The notes below the pieces were generated by a model. That model had not been told where the DNA came from and searched no databases. It worked only from the letters and a program-made list of their open reading frames with translations. Positions 40,376 through 50,827 of a DNA stretch of 64,000 bases are shown piece by piece (the stretch's first letter is position 1; each line of letters starts with the position of its first letter). The position numbers were made by a program, and so were the translations under genes. The stretch is from assembly GCA_947179485.1 (NCBI GenBank), contig OX359249.1:310001-374000 (forward strand), in the 5' to 3' direction. This stretch comes from Allacma fusca. Taxonomy: Eukaryota; Arthropoda; Collembola; Symphypleona; Sminthuridae.

Positions 40376-40779
40376 ACCTGTAAACGTCCTAACTTTTTCC
40401 GGATGGGCTGAAAAATGCTAAGGCGTTTCGTAGAGTTTGGTTTTATGAATTTGTTTTGACGGTTGTGAGAGTTCTTTTGTCAATTTCAATCCTGAAAACC
40501 TTCTTAAAACTTATGCCAAATTTCAACTTAAACCATTTCCTAAAATTTTGCCTTGTATGTCTATGCTATTTTAATCCTAGTTCTAAAACTTAATTGTGCC
40601 AATTGGTGATGATAACTTGGAAAAGAAATTTTCAGTGCTTATAACCTAAGTGTTCAAACCCTGAACGTCCCTAACCTTAGCTGTGAATCGTCTTAAACTT
40701 AATCTCTGTAATCCTAACGTTTCCAATGAGTACCTCCTGGTGTTACCACCTGGATTTCCTTACAACCTAAACTTTCTAG

Positions 40780-41035
40780 TCTTAATTTCCGTTAAACTTA
40801 AACCTTCTTAAAAAACTAACTGTTTTTAAACTTAATCCTTTTAAACCTAAACTGTCGTAAACTTACTTTCTTTAAACTTAAACTCCTTAAGACCTATTCC
40901 CCTTAAAACTTAGTGTCCTTTAAAACTTAACCTTCCCTAAACTTAGTCTCCTTAATCTTATCCTCCTTAAAATTTAACGCTCTTAGACCTACTCTCCTTA
41001 AAACTTAACGCTCTTAAACTTACTTATTTGCAATG
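40780..41035 (-). repeat. Degenerate CTTAAACTTAA repeat field
   Basis: Units resembling CTTAAAACTTAANNCTCC recur roughly every 20-25 bases, about ten times, with indels. In the transcript they read as purine-rich TTTAAGGAG-type repeats upstream of gag. Confidence 0.7.
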
Positions 41036-41079
41036 GCTAGTTGCGTCTAACTCCTTAAATTAGCAGTCTTATTGTCAAT

Positions 41080-42856
41080 CAACACTCCTCACATTCGGGC
41101 CGGTGTTGCCTAAATTCCCTAAATACTCCTGTAATGATTCCCAGAATTAATAAGGACTGTATTCCTCGCTACTAATTACCCTTCTGTCCCAAAGGATATG
41201 TTTCGCGTCCTAATTCGTACCTAAGAACTTCCTTGAACCGATCCTACCATCAGCAAGGCTTGTATCTGTTGTTAGACAGCACAAACTGAAAGCACCAGAA
41301 TTTGCTGAATTTCTATCCCTATAACCAACTCTCAAAAACCATGAGCCTGTGGTTTCTTATGCCAAATCTCTCTACTCTAGCAAAATCCTTCGAGAATGGC
41401 TAACTTATGATGCACTCAAAACCATGAGTCATCTATGGAAGAAGTAATAAATATGAAAGTCCCTATGTATGGCCATAGCTGGAAACCGCATACATAGATT
41501 TTAAAGTGAACCTCCGTGCTTTGGAATGTCCCCTGTTATCCTATCCACTAAACCATGGACCTCCTTACTAGTAATAGTCATTGCTGTTACCTATCCGCTA
41601 GCTCGGGCACATTACAAACATATACCTATATCGGTGCGTCAATCATAGCCTCTCCGATTACCTCTAGTAGGTCACAGGCTTATCGGTACTTTTGTCGGCA
41701 CTCCATCCGATCACCTCCGTGCTTGGAATGACTCGAACCCTACTAAACCATAAGGTCCCTCCTAATCTTCCTAGCCTCTCGGATTCTACGTATACTAAAA
41801 CTTATACACAACAATGATTCCGCTCACATTTCGGCCCTTGAATCCCTAAAAACTACGTAGATGAGAATTTTCTTATATGTATGCTTATTATATGTATGCT
41901 TATGTACTATGCCAATGTGTCCACGCTCAATGTACCTCGGCCCTTTGGACTAAATTTTGTTCAAACCTTAATTAAACTGTCCTAATCACCTCGGTGCTCA
42001 TATTCGGCCCTTCCGAACAAATTTTGTTTACCTTACATACTATAATCTTTAGCTGGTCTGATCTACCTATGCTCTCTAACTGAGCTATGTAGGTTTTGAT
42101 TTGCAAAATGACTAACTGAAATCTGATATGCTCCGTGCTCACATTCGGCCTTCCGGATTAACTTTAAAGTCCTAATATTTGCCAAAAACCATGACAAATT
42201 ATGTCCTAATTACCCAGCGCACAAAACGGCATTTCTGGTAGAATTGGGAAGATGGAAGAAGAAAAGATGTTTGTGAAAAGTTTATGATAGATCCTATTGT
42301 TACCCGTGTAAACCTACACATCAGGTAAAGAAAGTAATTTTCAGCGAAAGAGTTTTAATTGGGTTTTGCCACCTAGCCCTGGGGCTCTTAATTACGTAAT
42401 TTGGAGATAAAGAATTAAAGACATCTGCGCTCAATCCCGGCCCTTCAGATGTGCTTATACTAGAAGGAGAAAAGATGTAGAGAAAGAAGAGAGTGAAAAC
42501 ATTATTTTGAGTTATTTACTTGAAAGATAGATCATATTGTTGCTTTAAACTAAGCTTGGAAAGTGAATTTTGAGAGTCTTGTATTAATAAAAAAAATGTC
42601 CTGATTGATTGAAAGATTGTAATTGTGTTTTGGGTTCCTATCCCCTAGCCTGGGGTTTCCCAAAACTTTGAAAAGTAATTTGAAGAATTAAAAGAATTTC
42701 AACGCTCAAAAACGGCCCTTTTGAAATTAGAACTTAAAACTTACGAAGAGAAAGATTACTATTATACTGCGCACAAGAACGGCACTTCAGCCGGAATAGT
42801 TCCCTTTACAATACGAACACTGTTTATGCCTACGCTCAAAACCCGGCCCTTTAGGC
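41080..42856 (-). promoter_or_regulatory. Family of about ten leader hairpins with a conserved loop and covarying stems
   Basis: Each copy has the plus-strand loop core CGCTCA-N(3-4)-CGGCCCTT, enclosed by arms that differ in sequence but stay complementary. Clear copies: 41080-41108 (CAACAC/GTGTTG), 41816-41844 (GATTC/GAATC), 41919-41950 (GTCCA/TGGAC), 41991-42016 (TCGG/CCGA), 42421-42452 (ACATCTG/CAGATGT), 42695-42728 (AATTTCAA/TTGAAATT), 42828-42856 (GCCTA/TAGGC). Weaker: 42132-42157, 42214-42238, 42767-42790. Compensatory change in the arms with a fixed loop is the signature of a selected RNA structure. The loop holds the self-complementary GGCC. Packaging, dimerisation or protein binding are possible roles. 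Confidence 0.75.
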
Positions 42857-43477
42857 GTCTAAAAAGATAGAAGAAGACTTATTTTACTGGAAGAAGCTAA
42901 TTTTGGTGAAAATTTGTTATGCACGTACACCTACTATGTACTCTGAAAACCACAAAATACATATACATATATGCGCAATTTTCTAATTTGAACATATGAT
43001 TTGTATCTAAACTCTGGTTAATTACTCCTGAATATTAGCTACGCTTCGTAACTACATTACAAAATTAATATGCTCCTAAACATGAAATTCATGAACCTTA
43101 AAGAAAATAGTATTACCTTATTGGACGTCCTCTTCCCCTAATTTTCCGGTTGGAAAGAGTCCCAATTTCACTAGCACTTAAAATAATATTTCTGGCCACA
43201 AAATAGTTCTTTTTTTCTAGTGCCGCACTAGGACTTCTGAACTGTTATTTGAATCCGCGCGTGATGATAATGGCCAAATTTTCTTTCTTGAGGTAACATT
43301 GTTGCATGTTATAACTGCCTTTCACGAGAAGTTTCGGGTGGCCCTGGAGAGAAATGAGAATATTTCCTCCTTGTTGAGCCCCATACTTCCATCCCATGAA
43401 TTTTGAAAACTGCGACCGTACTTGCTACAAAGTTGGTCTTTGTTTCAGGGTCATCCGCAGGTCCCCGACCTACGGAT

Positions 43478-43508
43478 CCTCCGGGTCCTTACCAAATAAA
43501 CCCGAAGG
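43478..43508 (-). promoter_or_regulatory. Nine-pair hairpin just inside the 5' LTR, candidate primer-site structure
   Basis: In transcript sense CCTTCGGGT pairs with ACCCGGAGG (one U-G pair), with a 13-base loop. The loop contains the first TGG downstream of the LTR, 30 bases in. Elements primed by a tRNA normally show TGG within a few bases of the LTR, and none is there. The wobble pair works only on the transcribed strand. Confidence 0.4.
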
Positions 43509-43524
43509 CCTGGCAGAAACATCA

Positions 43525-44103
43525 TGTTACAGCTCTATCACCCGGGTATTGATGTTGTGTGGGTAATAGTAATGTAGCCTAGGTTCGGGTGTTCCATCCC
43601 CTGAATTCCTGGAATCCGATGTTGTTGGAAACGCATGAATAAATGGAACTTATTGAGTTCTGTGTGTAGTTCGTTTTATTAACTTTTGGCCAATTTATTG
43701 TTCCTAAACTGATACAATTTACACTGAACAATTAACATTTAACACAAATAGAATTTGAAGTCTGAATCTCTTCTTCCTGAAATCTCCCGATTTCATGTCG
43801 CCCCGTCTGCTACCTTTTGAGCTCCATCCCGGAGGGAATGGACTCTAGGTGCGGCTCCTCTTGATGTTGCTTGCTTGAAGTCGAGATTAGAACTTGTACT
43901 TAATCTACGTGTCTTAATCTAAATCTAATCTTATCCTATTCTTAGTTTATTGTTTATTAAATAATCTGAATCATTTCCTTTCCTTTCCTTATAATTATGT
44001 TATGTCAGCGTTTGGCGTCACGTAGCCTCTGCTTACGACCTTCCAAACTATTTGCTGACTTAGATTATGCTTATTCTACTCTATTTATAATATATCCGTA
44101 ACA
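43525..44103 (-). repeat. 5' LTR of the giant element
   Basis: 579 bp, ten longer than the other LTR because of a CTTTC-type duplication near 43980. The target duplication ATAT follows at 44104-44107. In the element's direction it begins TGTTACGG with a TATAAATAG box about 15 bases in and has AATAAA in the second half. Confidence 0.95.
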
Positions 44104-44107
44104 ATAT

Positions 44108-44678
44108 TTTAGTTTTAATTTGGCAGTCCTATATGTTTCAATGATAATTGAAAATGAGCTAAGCACCAGTATCGGAATTCGCGGAAAGTTATGCACACTC
44201 CCTCCGTGTCATGCGCAGAGCAATCTGAACATGTCTATAATAATTGTATCACGTAACTAATTTATTTAATTTGTTTCTAGACAATTCTAGACGATAATAA
44301 TACGTTTTAGAGATTTAAAAACTCAGAAACTATTTACACATGTCAAAATGTAACGAATTTATAACAAAAAAGGTGAATTACATAATTTCCGATTTGCTCC
44401 CTTTGGGCACAGTGGGGAAATTATAATGGACGTTCCGAATGTGTTTAAGCCAAAGTAGTAGCCTATACCGACTTGGGGTGGGTGGTCATGTGTACCGAGT
44501 GCGTTACACGGGTAGTAGTGGGTAGGGTAAATCGTGGCTTATAAAGTTGACGGTCCCTTGTTTTCTACTCTTGAGCAAAGCTGGGCACATATCCTACATT
44601 TATGCATAAATATACGCAGTTTTTTATGTATGTTCGCACATTTTCCGAATATTTGTATGTATTTTATGTAGGCTGCGT
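44108..44678. other. Non-coding flank of the giant element
   Basis: No gene or element boundary is recognisable between the target duplication of the giant element and that of the next hAT-like element. Confidence 0.5.
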
Positions 44679-44686
44679 GTTTCCAC

Positions 44687-46557
44687 TAGTGCTCCGCATG
44701 GGTACAAAAATGTTGTACCTGGACCTGAACCTGTACCTGAATCATGGGTACATGGATTTTTTGAACCTATACCCGTACCTGTACCTGAATACCCGGGTTC
44801 AATTTTCCTGAACCTGTACCTGTACTCAAACCAAATCAGGAGTACCTGTACCTGAAAAGTACCTGTACCCAAAAAGTACCCAAAAAAGTACCTGTACCCG
44901 GGTATATTTTAAAAGTACCTGAACCTACCCGGGTATTTTCCATTGTACAAATTTAAAGGATTACCAAATATTTTACACGAAATAAAAAATTAAAATATCT
45001 GCGACCAAGACATTTTGACTCAATAAATTTATTTATCAGATTAGATATATTTTTATTATTTACTCTTCGAAAGAATGACTAAGTACTGGAATTATCAGTG
45101 GCTAAAAATGATTACATAAAGGTTGAAAAGGATAATAGATAGCAAAATCTACGATATAAATAAGTTCAATCCAACAATACAAATGCAGTGTAATATTTTG
45201 TAAACGTTCAATAATGGCAAGAAATTAAACGATTAAGAATTTGTTTTGCACCCTGCAATTGCTTTTGCAATGGAAAACATTTTTTTAGATTCAAACTCCT
45301 CAGATTTTAATTTCAGCCAAGCTTTGAAACAAAAACATTTCCTACCGTAACTCCACTCTTATATAAGCGTTTATGCGTCAGATAGGAGTGGGACTGTTCC
45401 GGAATGTTCTAGGATTTCTTGGAATGGTCTGGTCCTTGAGCCGGGACCAGACCATTTTATCTGTTCTCAGTGTAGGACCAGGACCATAAGGTCTTGTAGA
45501 CTGTAGGACCGGAACCATCTGGTCCGTACAAATTGCTGGAACAGGAACATAAGTTCTGTTCCTCAAAATAACTCGGACCAGACCGGAACAGAACAGACCA
45601 GACCATTAGGACCGAACAGGTTCATTATACGATCACAACATGCAAGCATTTGACAATTTAGATAATGTTTTGAGTAATTTATTTTATTTTTTGAAACAAA
45701 GTAAAATTGTCAGTAAAATGAAAACGAATGAAGCTCTGAAAATTGTAATTCGCGGGAACTGGAAATACTTAAATGGTTTATCTATCGAATCTGGTCCGAC
45801 CATTTGAAATGTATACTGGAACGTTCCAAATGGTCTGGGCCAAACAGAGGACCAAACATTCTGGTCTGTTCTTTGAGCTGGACCAGGTTTAATTGGTCTA
45901 TCAAGGTTCTTGGACCAGATACATTTGGTCCTTTCGTAACCAGGGAACAGACCGGAACAGACCATGGAACAGACCAGAACGGACCAAAATTTCTGGTCCG
46001 GACCAGAACAGTCCCATTCCTAGCGTCAGAAGATCTGGGCCATAGTAGAAGGCTCGCTCAATCTTAGATCTCTGTTCTTTAGCAGTTCCAGGAACTGATA
46101 AAAAATCTCTGGTCATTCCAGCTAATGCTGGGTAACTAGCCACGTGTTCCTATACGGTGGAATTAGTTTTCCTGACTGAGTTTATATACGTATAAATTTT
46201 AATGTAAAATGTTTCAAGGTCAAAAATTCGGAGGAGTTTTTAAAGCTCGACAACACCTTTACAGGCGTTACTTGGAAATTATTATTGACTGAAAAGTACC
46301 TGAAAGTTCAGGTATTTTACATTCAGGTTCAGGTATTTACCCAGTGCGTACCCGTACCTGATGGGTTTATACCCAAAAGAATACTTTTTGTACCTGTACC
46401 CATACCTGAACCTGAACCTGAATTTTCAGGTATCTAACGACTGAACCTGAACCTGTACCCAAATTGGATGGGTACAAGAAGTATGTACCTGATACGTACC
46501 TGTACCTGAACCTGTACCCAAATACCCGGGTAAAACCTGTACCCATGAGGGGCACTA
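44687..46557. mobile_element. Non-autonomous hAT-like element, ACCTGT/ACCTGA subterminal repeats
   Basis: Ends TAGTGCTCCGCATGGGTACA and, on the other strand, TAGTGCCCCTCATGGGTACA are inverted repeats. The exact 8-bp GTTTCCAC flanks them (44679-44686 and 46558-46565). Arrays of ACCTGTACC/ACCTGAACC occur near both ends. A second element has inserted in the middle. No transposase. Confidence 0.88.
45383..46022. mobile_element. Nested hAT-like element, GGACCAGA subterminal repeats
   Basis: Ends TAGGAGTGGGACTGTTC and, inverted, TAGGAATGGGACTGTTC. The exact 8-bp GCGTCAGA flanks them (45375-45382, 46023-46030). GGACCAGACC-type motifs fill both ends. It sits inside the 44687-46557 element, so it is the younger insertion. 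Confidence 0.88.
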
Positions 46558-46934
46558 GTTTCCACTAAAAAAATGTATGATATATGTATGGCATGAATAC
46601 TGTATTTACGAGTATGTATGTTTAAAAGGCCGGGGAGATTTAGGTATTTATTATGTATGCACCGTGTATGTTCAGCGAGCTCCATCTGTATTTTCTTGGC
46701 ACGGTCTGTGTTTATTGGTGTATTCGCATTTATTATTTCCTGCTGCAATGCAAACGATTTCTATACGTTGTGACTGAAACCTACGAAACTAGAAATTAAC
46801 AATTTTAAACTTAACTAATTAACAATATACACGCGCGAAGCCATGCTTCATTAGTTTTTATAAAGGTTCAGAACGTTCTACAAGCACTTTTATAGGCACG
46901 TGTACATATATTTATACATAAATTTATTTATATG

Positions 46935-47115
46935 ATGAATATATGTATGATTACATTTCGGGACAAATTAATGTATGCATATATGTATGATTGCATTTCT
47001 GGACAAAGTTATGTATGCATATATGTATGATTGCATTTCTGGACAAAGTTATGTATGCATATATGTATGATTGCATTTCTGGACAAATTTATATATGCAT
47101 ATATGTATGCTCTTC
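46935..47115. repeat. 40-bp tandem repeat, about 4.5 copies
   Basis: The unit holding ATGATTGCATTTCTGGACAA and ATGTATGCATAT recurs every 40 bp; the first copy is the most divergent. Confidence 0.9.
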
Positions 47116-47966
47116 GTAAACTATAAAATGTATGTAGGATTTAGGATACGCAATCTTTTTGCCCAGCTTTGCTCTTGAGTCTAGAACATGCATGGGTAAC
47201 CAACCTCGTGTAGGTTTCGCGTAATACAATACCCGATATTCATAAATACACAACAATTTGTTACTTTCGCTGCAGAAATACGTTTTAATGGTTGTTGGGC
47301 GTCAGACTATTTACGTGCTAATGACATCCGGTCTTTACACCCGGGTTTTATAATACCCGGCACAGGTAAAATTATAATATTACCCGGTTCCAGTACCCGC
47401 CGGAAATTTATGTTAGTAGTAAAGCAACAGACTAAAAGCCATAAGTGGATTTACATTTTGTTTGGTCCTAATTGGTCAACACAAACTGCAGTAATCGTAA
47501 TGTAACCATGCTAACCTAACCGGATTTCCTGTAACCTGAATGGGCCCAAAAAATTTATATAATTAAATGTATGTATAAATGTATTTAAAATACTTCATCA
47601 TAGGACAAATTGTCCTGATGGGCCGGTCCAGGTATGAGATTATTCCTTGTTGGAATATCACGGTCAAAAGTTTGAACTACCTTTTTAAGATTCTTCAGTC
47701 GCCCTAAATTCCGTGCTTTCGAAATGAACCCAAATCAACATGAACGACATTTTTAAAAAATTGTAACTTTATTAACAGATAATTCATCCAAAAAAATGTT
47801 GAAATGATTAAAAAAAAACAGTGATTATGAGTAACTCGCCAAAACGAAAACTATTGTGAAACTTCGGTTGACACAATTGAAGCTTGTAGAGCAATTGAAT
47901 ACATTTTCAATTCGCTAATACCGACCAAGATCTGGCCTGTGAAATCAAAGTTATTGCAGTTTTTCG
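47116..47966. other. Non-coding sequence with an ACCCGG-rich transposon fragment
   Basis: ACCCGG-type motifs at 47335-47405 look like the end of a degraded hAT-like element. The rest is AT-rich with no gene. Confidence 0.4.
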
Positions 47967-47974
47967 GTAGTAAC

Positions 47975-48789
47975 TAGGCATGAGCGTATCGTTCAATTTT
48001 AAAATATCGTTAATATCGGTATCGTTAACAAGAAAAATCACGATATCGATATCCATGAACGATATATCGGTATTTGATTAAATTTAAAACAATATACTAA
48101 TTTTGATGAAACTCTATCAGATTTAACGTAGCTTTGCAGAATATTCTATATTTGTAATTTATTCTCCTTACAGCCTGTAAAATCAAATTCCTTGAAAGAT
48201 TGATCTTTAAGACCTGTAATACTTCACTTATGACACGCCCTGGATTTTTTCATATTAGGATCTGGAGAGCTTGTAAACGGTGGATCGTTTGAACTTCAAT
48301 AATTTAAGTAAAATGATTCCGTTCAATTCAAACTGAACCAATCGGTTCAGTTTCGTCTTGAATTGAATCGAGATTTATCGACCAGCTCAAGCAAACTAAG
48401 TTTGAAAATGCTTGTTTACTGCAAATAAGCATTTTGTTTTGTTTTTTTTGTATTACTACAGTTCTAACTTCTAACTTCGAATTCTGACAAGTATTTTTTA
48501 AATGCTCGAGTTTTATCCGTTTTGCACAGACGTTTTCAATGACATTTGTAACGTTTCACATTCCTTGATACTTGATAATTTTTACTTAAAAAACAAGTAG
48601 TAAGAGGGACACAGGGTGGCATTTTTGAAAATTAAACTTCCTATGTATACATTATCGTAATCGTATACGATATTAAAATTAACCGATATATCGCATTAAA
48701 ATTGCGAGAAACATCGTGACATATCGTTGCTTAAAAATGTACGATATGGACCGATATATCGTATCGTTATATCGTTCCGCTCATGCGTA
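47975..48789. mobile_element. Non-autonomous hAT-like element, ATATCG subterminal repeats
   Basis: Ends TAGGCATGAGCGTATCG and, inverted, TACGCATGAGCGGAACG, flanked by the exact 8-bp GTAGTAAC (47967-47974 and 48790-48797). Arrays of ATATCG/CGATAT lie at both ends. No transposase. Confidence 0.88.
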
Positions 48790-48797
48790 GTAGTAAC

Positions 48798-50533
48798 ACA
48801 AACGCCAATGGCTCAAATCGTTCCCTTTAGCGACAAAAATGAAGTATGAAAAAATTGATCCTTTGCGGTTTTTTATTCCGGTAAAAATGTATTCATTGAT
48901 TCCTTGGTTATCAAAACGGTTCGAATGAGTACTGCACATGATACTATGCTTGATACATTTGGAGTTATATAATTTTACATTTCTTCTTAAAATTCGATAG
49001 TAGGGAAATTATAATAATTATTATTAGAAAGTTGAATGATTGTTCGTGACCATCTGAGATCCAGATCCGACCAGTGAGTTCCCCTTCCCGCTATTTTGTA
49101 CATTTTCCCTAGCTCCCTTTCCCAATTCTCTGATCATTACGGAATTTCCCGGCTCTCAAAACTCCAGAATTCTAGCCTCGATACCTTCAGACTTCCCGAC
49201 CTCCCAACCTAGCTAACTCCTAAATTAGGAACATCCGTATCCCTTTCAAATTATTCAACTTTACCACCCCTAAATAGTACGTTCTTCCGACCACCTTCTA
49301 AATACTTAGTTGCCTCCACCTCCCATCCTCTTGCAAAGACATAATTCCTGATTCCTGGTATCCCACCGAATAACGCTCCACCTCCGATTAATAGCATTCC
49401 GCTTAATAGTCAGTATTCCCGATCTCCCGCCCTCCAGTTAAGTAGTGAGGTCCACACCTCCCGCTAATTAGCGGTGGCCCTCCTGTCCACAATATTACAT
49501 TATTATCAAACGCATAAAGTAAAGTTGCATTTTTAAGACGATTTTAGACATTACACATTTTCGTATCCGGTCAAGATTCGTTCTCAAACATCTTTGTAGT
49601 AGTTTGTATCAAATACGGCCATTCATCCAAAAATAGTCCGACTCCAAGGTGATGTCTGGTCCAGAGTCGAGGAGGGGGGTGTCTACACATGTTTGTATGT
49701 GCGTGGTAATCATGCCAGCAGTAGTTACGGAAACACTGCTAATGCGACAGAAAACACTCTTCGATATTTGAATATCACTCCTCCTTCTGTTTTTGCCATA
49801 TACGATACCGGTCAATGTCCCCGGGAAGTGGGAAGGCTAATTCCATAAACAAGCTTTAATGTGTTTATTGAATCATTATGACTCTCAGCTGAAAACTTCA
49901 GTCCTACCCTGTTAAAATAACATTTTCAAATCAAGGTTGTTAGTGCTAACGAATCAAACTTGTTGAACATCATTTGATATCGGAGAGAGGAGAACTCTGC
50001 GCTGAGCAATCTGCAGAGGCAGGATTGCAGGAAAAGGACGAAATAGGAGGTGAGATTAAAACATTAGAAAATGTATTTTTCTTAATTTTGAAAAGTAAAC
50101 AATCTGAGACTATCAAGATTTCACTTTTTCCAATAAACAACCCTGTCTTTGCCCCACTTTCTTGACTTGGGACTTCTCTATCAATAGTGTTCTATGACTG
50201 AAACCACTATTGGTACAAAAGGCGGTTTTAAAACTCAACTCTCTGAGACCAGGAAGAATCCTTCAGGAACGTACTCTCACAATCAGTCCCATCAGAATAA
50301 GACCACTGTCAAAATAGGTCCGACGTCTCAATCTCAGACCCTTTAAGGAATGAGGACAGTGGGGTCACTACAGGAGTACTTAGGTACTGCTTTGACCATT
50401 GCCGTGAATGTGACATTTGACCGTTGGTATTTCGGAAAGTGGAAGCATTTGACATAAATACGTTTGAGATTGTTAATGTGAGCTAAAACTAGTTTTGAAA
50501 ATGTAAATGTGAAATGCAGTATTTTGACTGTAC
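48798..50533. other. Mostly non-coding; possible downstream exons of the next gene
   Basis: Being 3' of two minus-strand exons, it could contain their continuation. A minus-strand frame at 49609-49815 ends in a stop and is moderately complex, but I could not connect it by phase. Nothing else is seen. Confidence 0.4.
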
Positions 50534-50827
50534 CTCTGATGTCCAATGAATCGTCGCTTGAGAAGGAATCTGAATCAACTCCAACATTATCCCCTAAATA
50601 CGGTCTCTGTTTGAGAATATTTTCACAGAATCCTGCAAAGAGAAAAAATGAACTAAAAAGTGTAAGATTCAGTGTGACTTAGGACACTTACTAGGTAAGT
50701 ACATATTTGATATTAAGGAGAATGCTCACATACCCGAATCATCTTCTAAGGTAAATGCCGTTCTGATTAGACGGCACATCCACTTCTTGTCATCATAGAG
50801 GACCATAATTGCACGGAATGCGAACAT
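50534..50827 (-). CDS. Two spliced exons of an unidentified gene
   Basis: Exon 1 (50734-50827) runs from an ATG with an in-frame stop upstream to a GTATGTG donor and encodes 31 residues beginning MFAFRAIMVLYDDKKW. Exon 2 (50534-50632) follows a TTTGCAG acceptor after a 101-bp intron and ends at a GTACAG donor. The phases agree (one base carried over, two completed) and exon 2 continues with CENILKQRPYLGDNVG and an acidic Ser/Asp stretch. Matching phase, good splice sites and normal composition support a real gene that continues to lower coordinates. I do not recognise the family. The ATG may be internal if an earlier exon exists. Confidence 0.5.

Larger units (their letters stand above)
40376..43524 (-). 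other. 3.1-kb untranslated leader of the giant element
   Basis: This lies between the 5' LTR and gag. It contains a degenerate CTTAAACTTAA repeat field next to gag, the hairpin family described separately, and a partly duplicated module: GATAGATC(C/A)TATTGTT at about 42287 and 42529, each followed by a CCTAGCC(C)TGGGG hairpin (about 42373 and 42645). No long frame is open. Close to the LTR a 9-bp stem is predicted (43478-43508). Confidence 0.8.
15276..44103 (-). mobile_element. Giant Ty3/gypsy-type LTR retroelement (28,828 bp)
   Basis: Two direct LTRs (15276-15844 and 43525-44103) begin TGTTACAG and end GTAACA on the plus strand and bracket gag, pol and two further proteins, all on the minus strand. 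The 4-bp repeat ATAT flanks the whole unit (15272-15275, 44104-44107). A purine tract lies at the 3' LTR edge. Order within pol (protease, RT, RNase H, integrase) is that of Ty3/gypsy elements and retroviruses. The LTRs differ by about ten substitutions and three indels, including a 10-bp CTTTC duplication, and all three large frames are open, so the copy looks young. Usual gypsy elements are 5-12 kb; the extra length comes from long leader and 3' regions, large extensions of Gag and Pol, and ORF3. Confidence 0.97.

Noticed and set aside
50194-50346. A 50-codon plus-strand ORF near the unidentified exons
   Set aside because: It has no supporting signals, lies opposite to the likely gene direction, and is within the length expected by chance.
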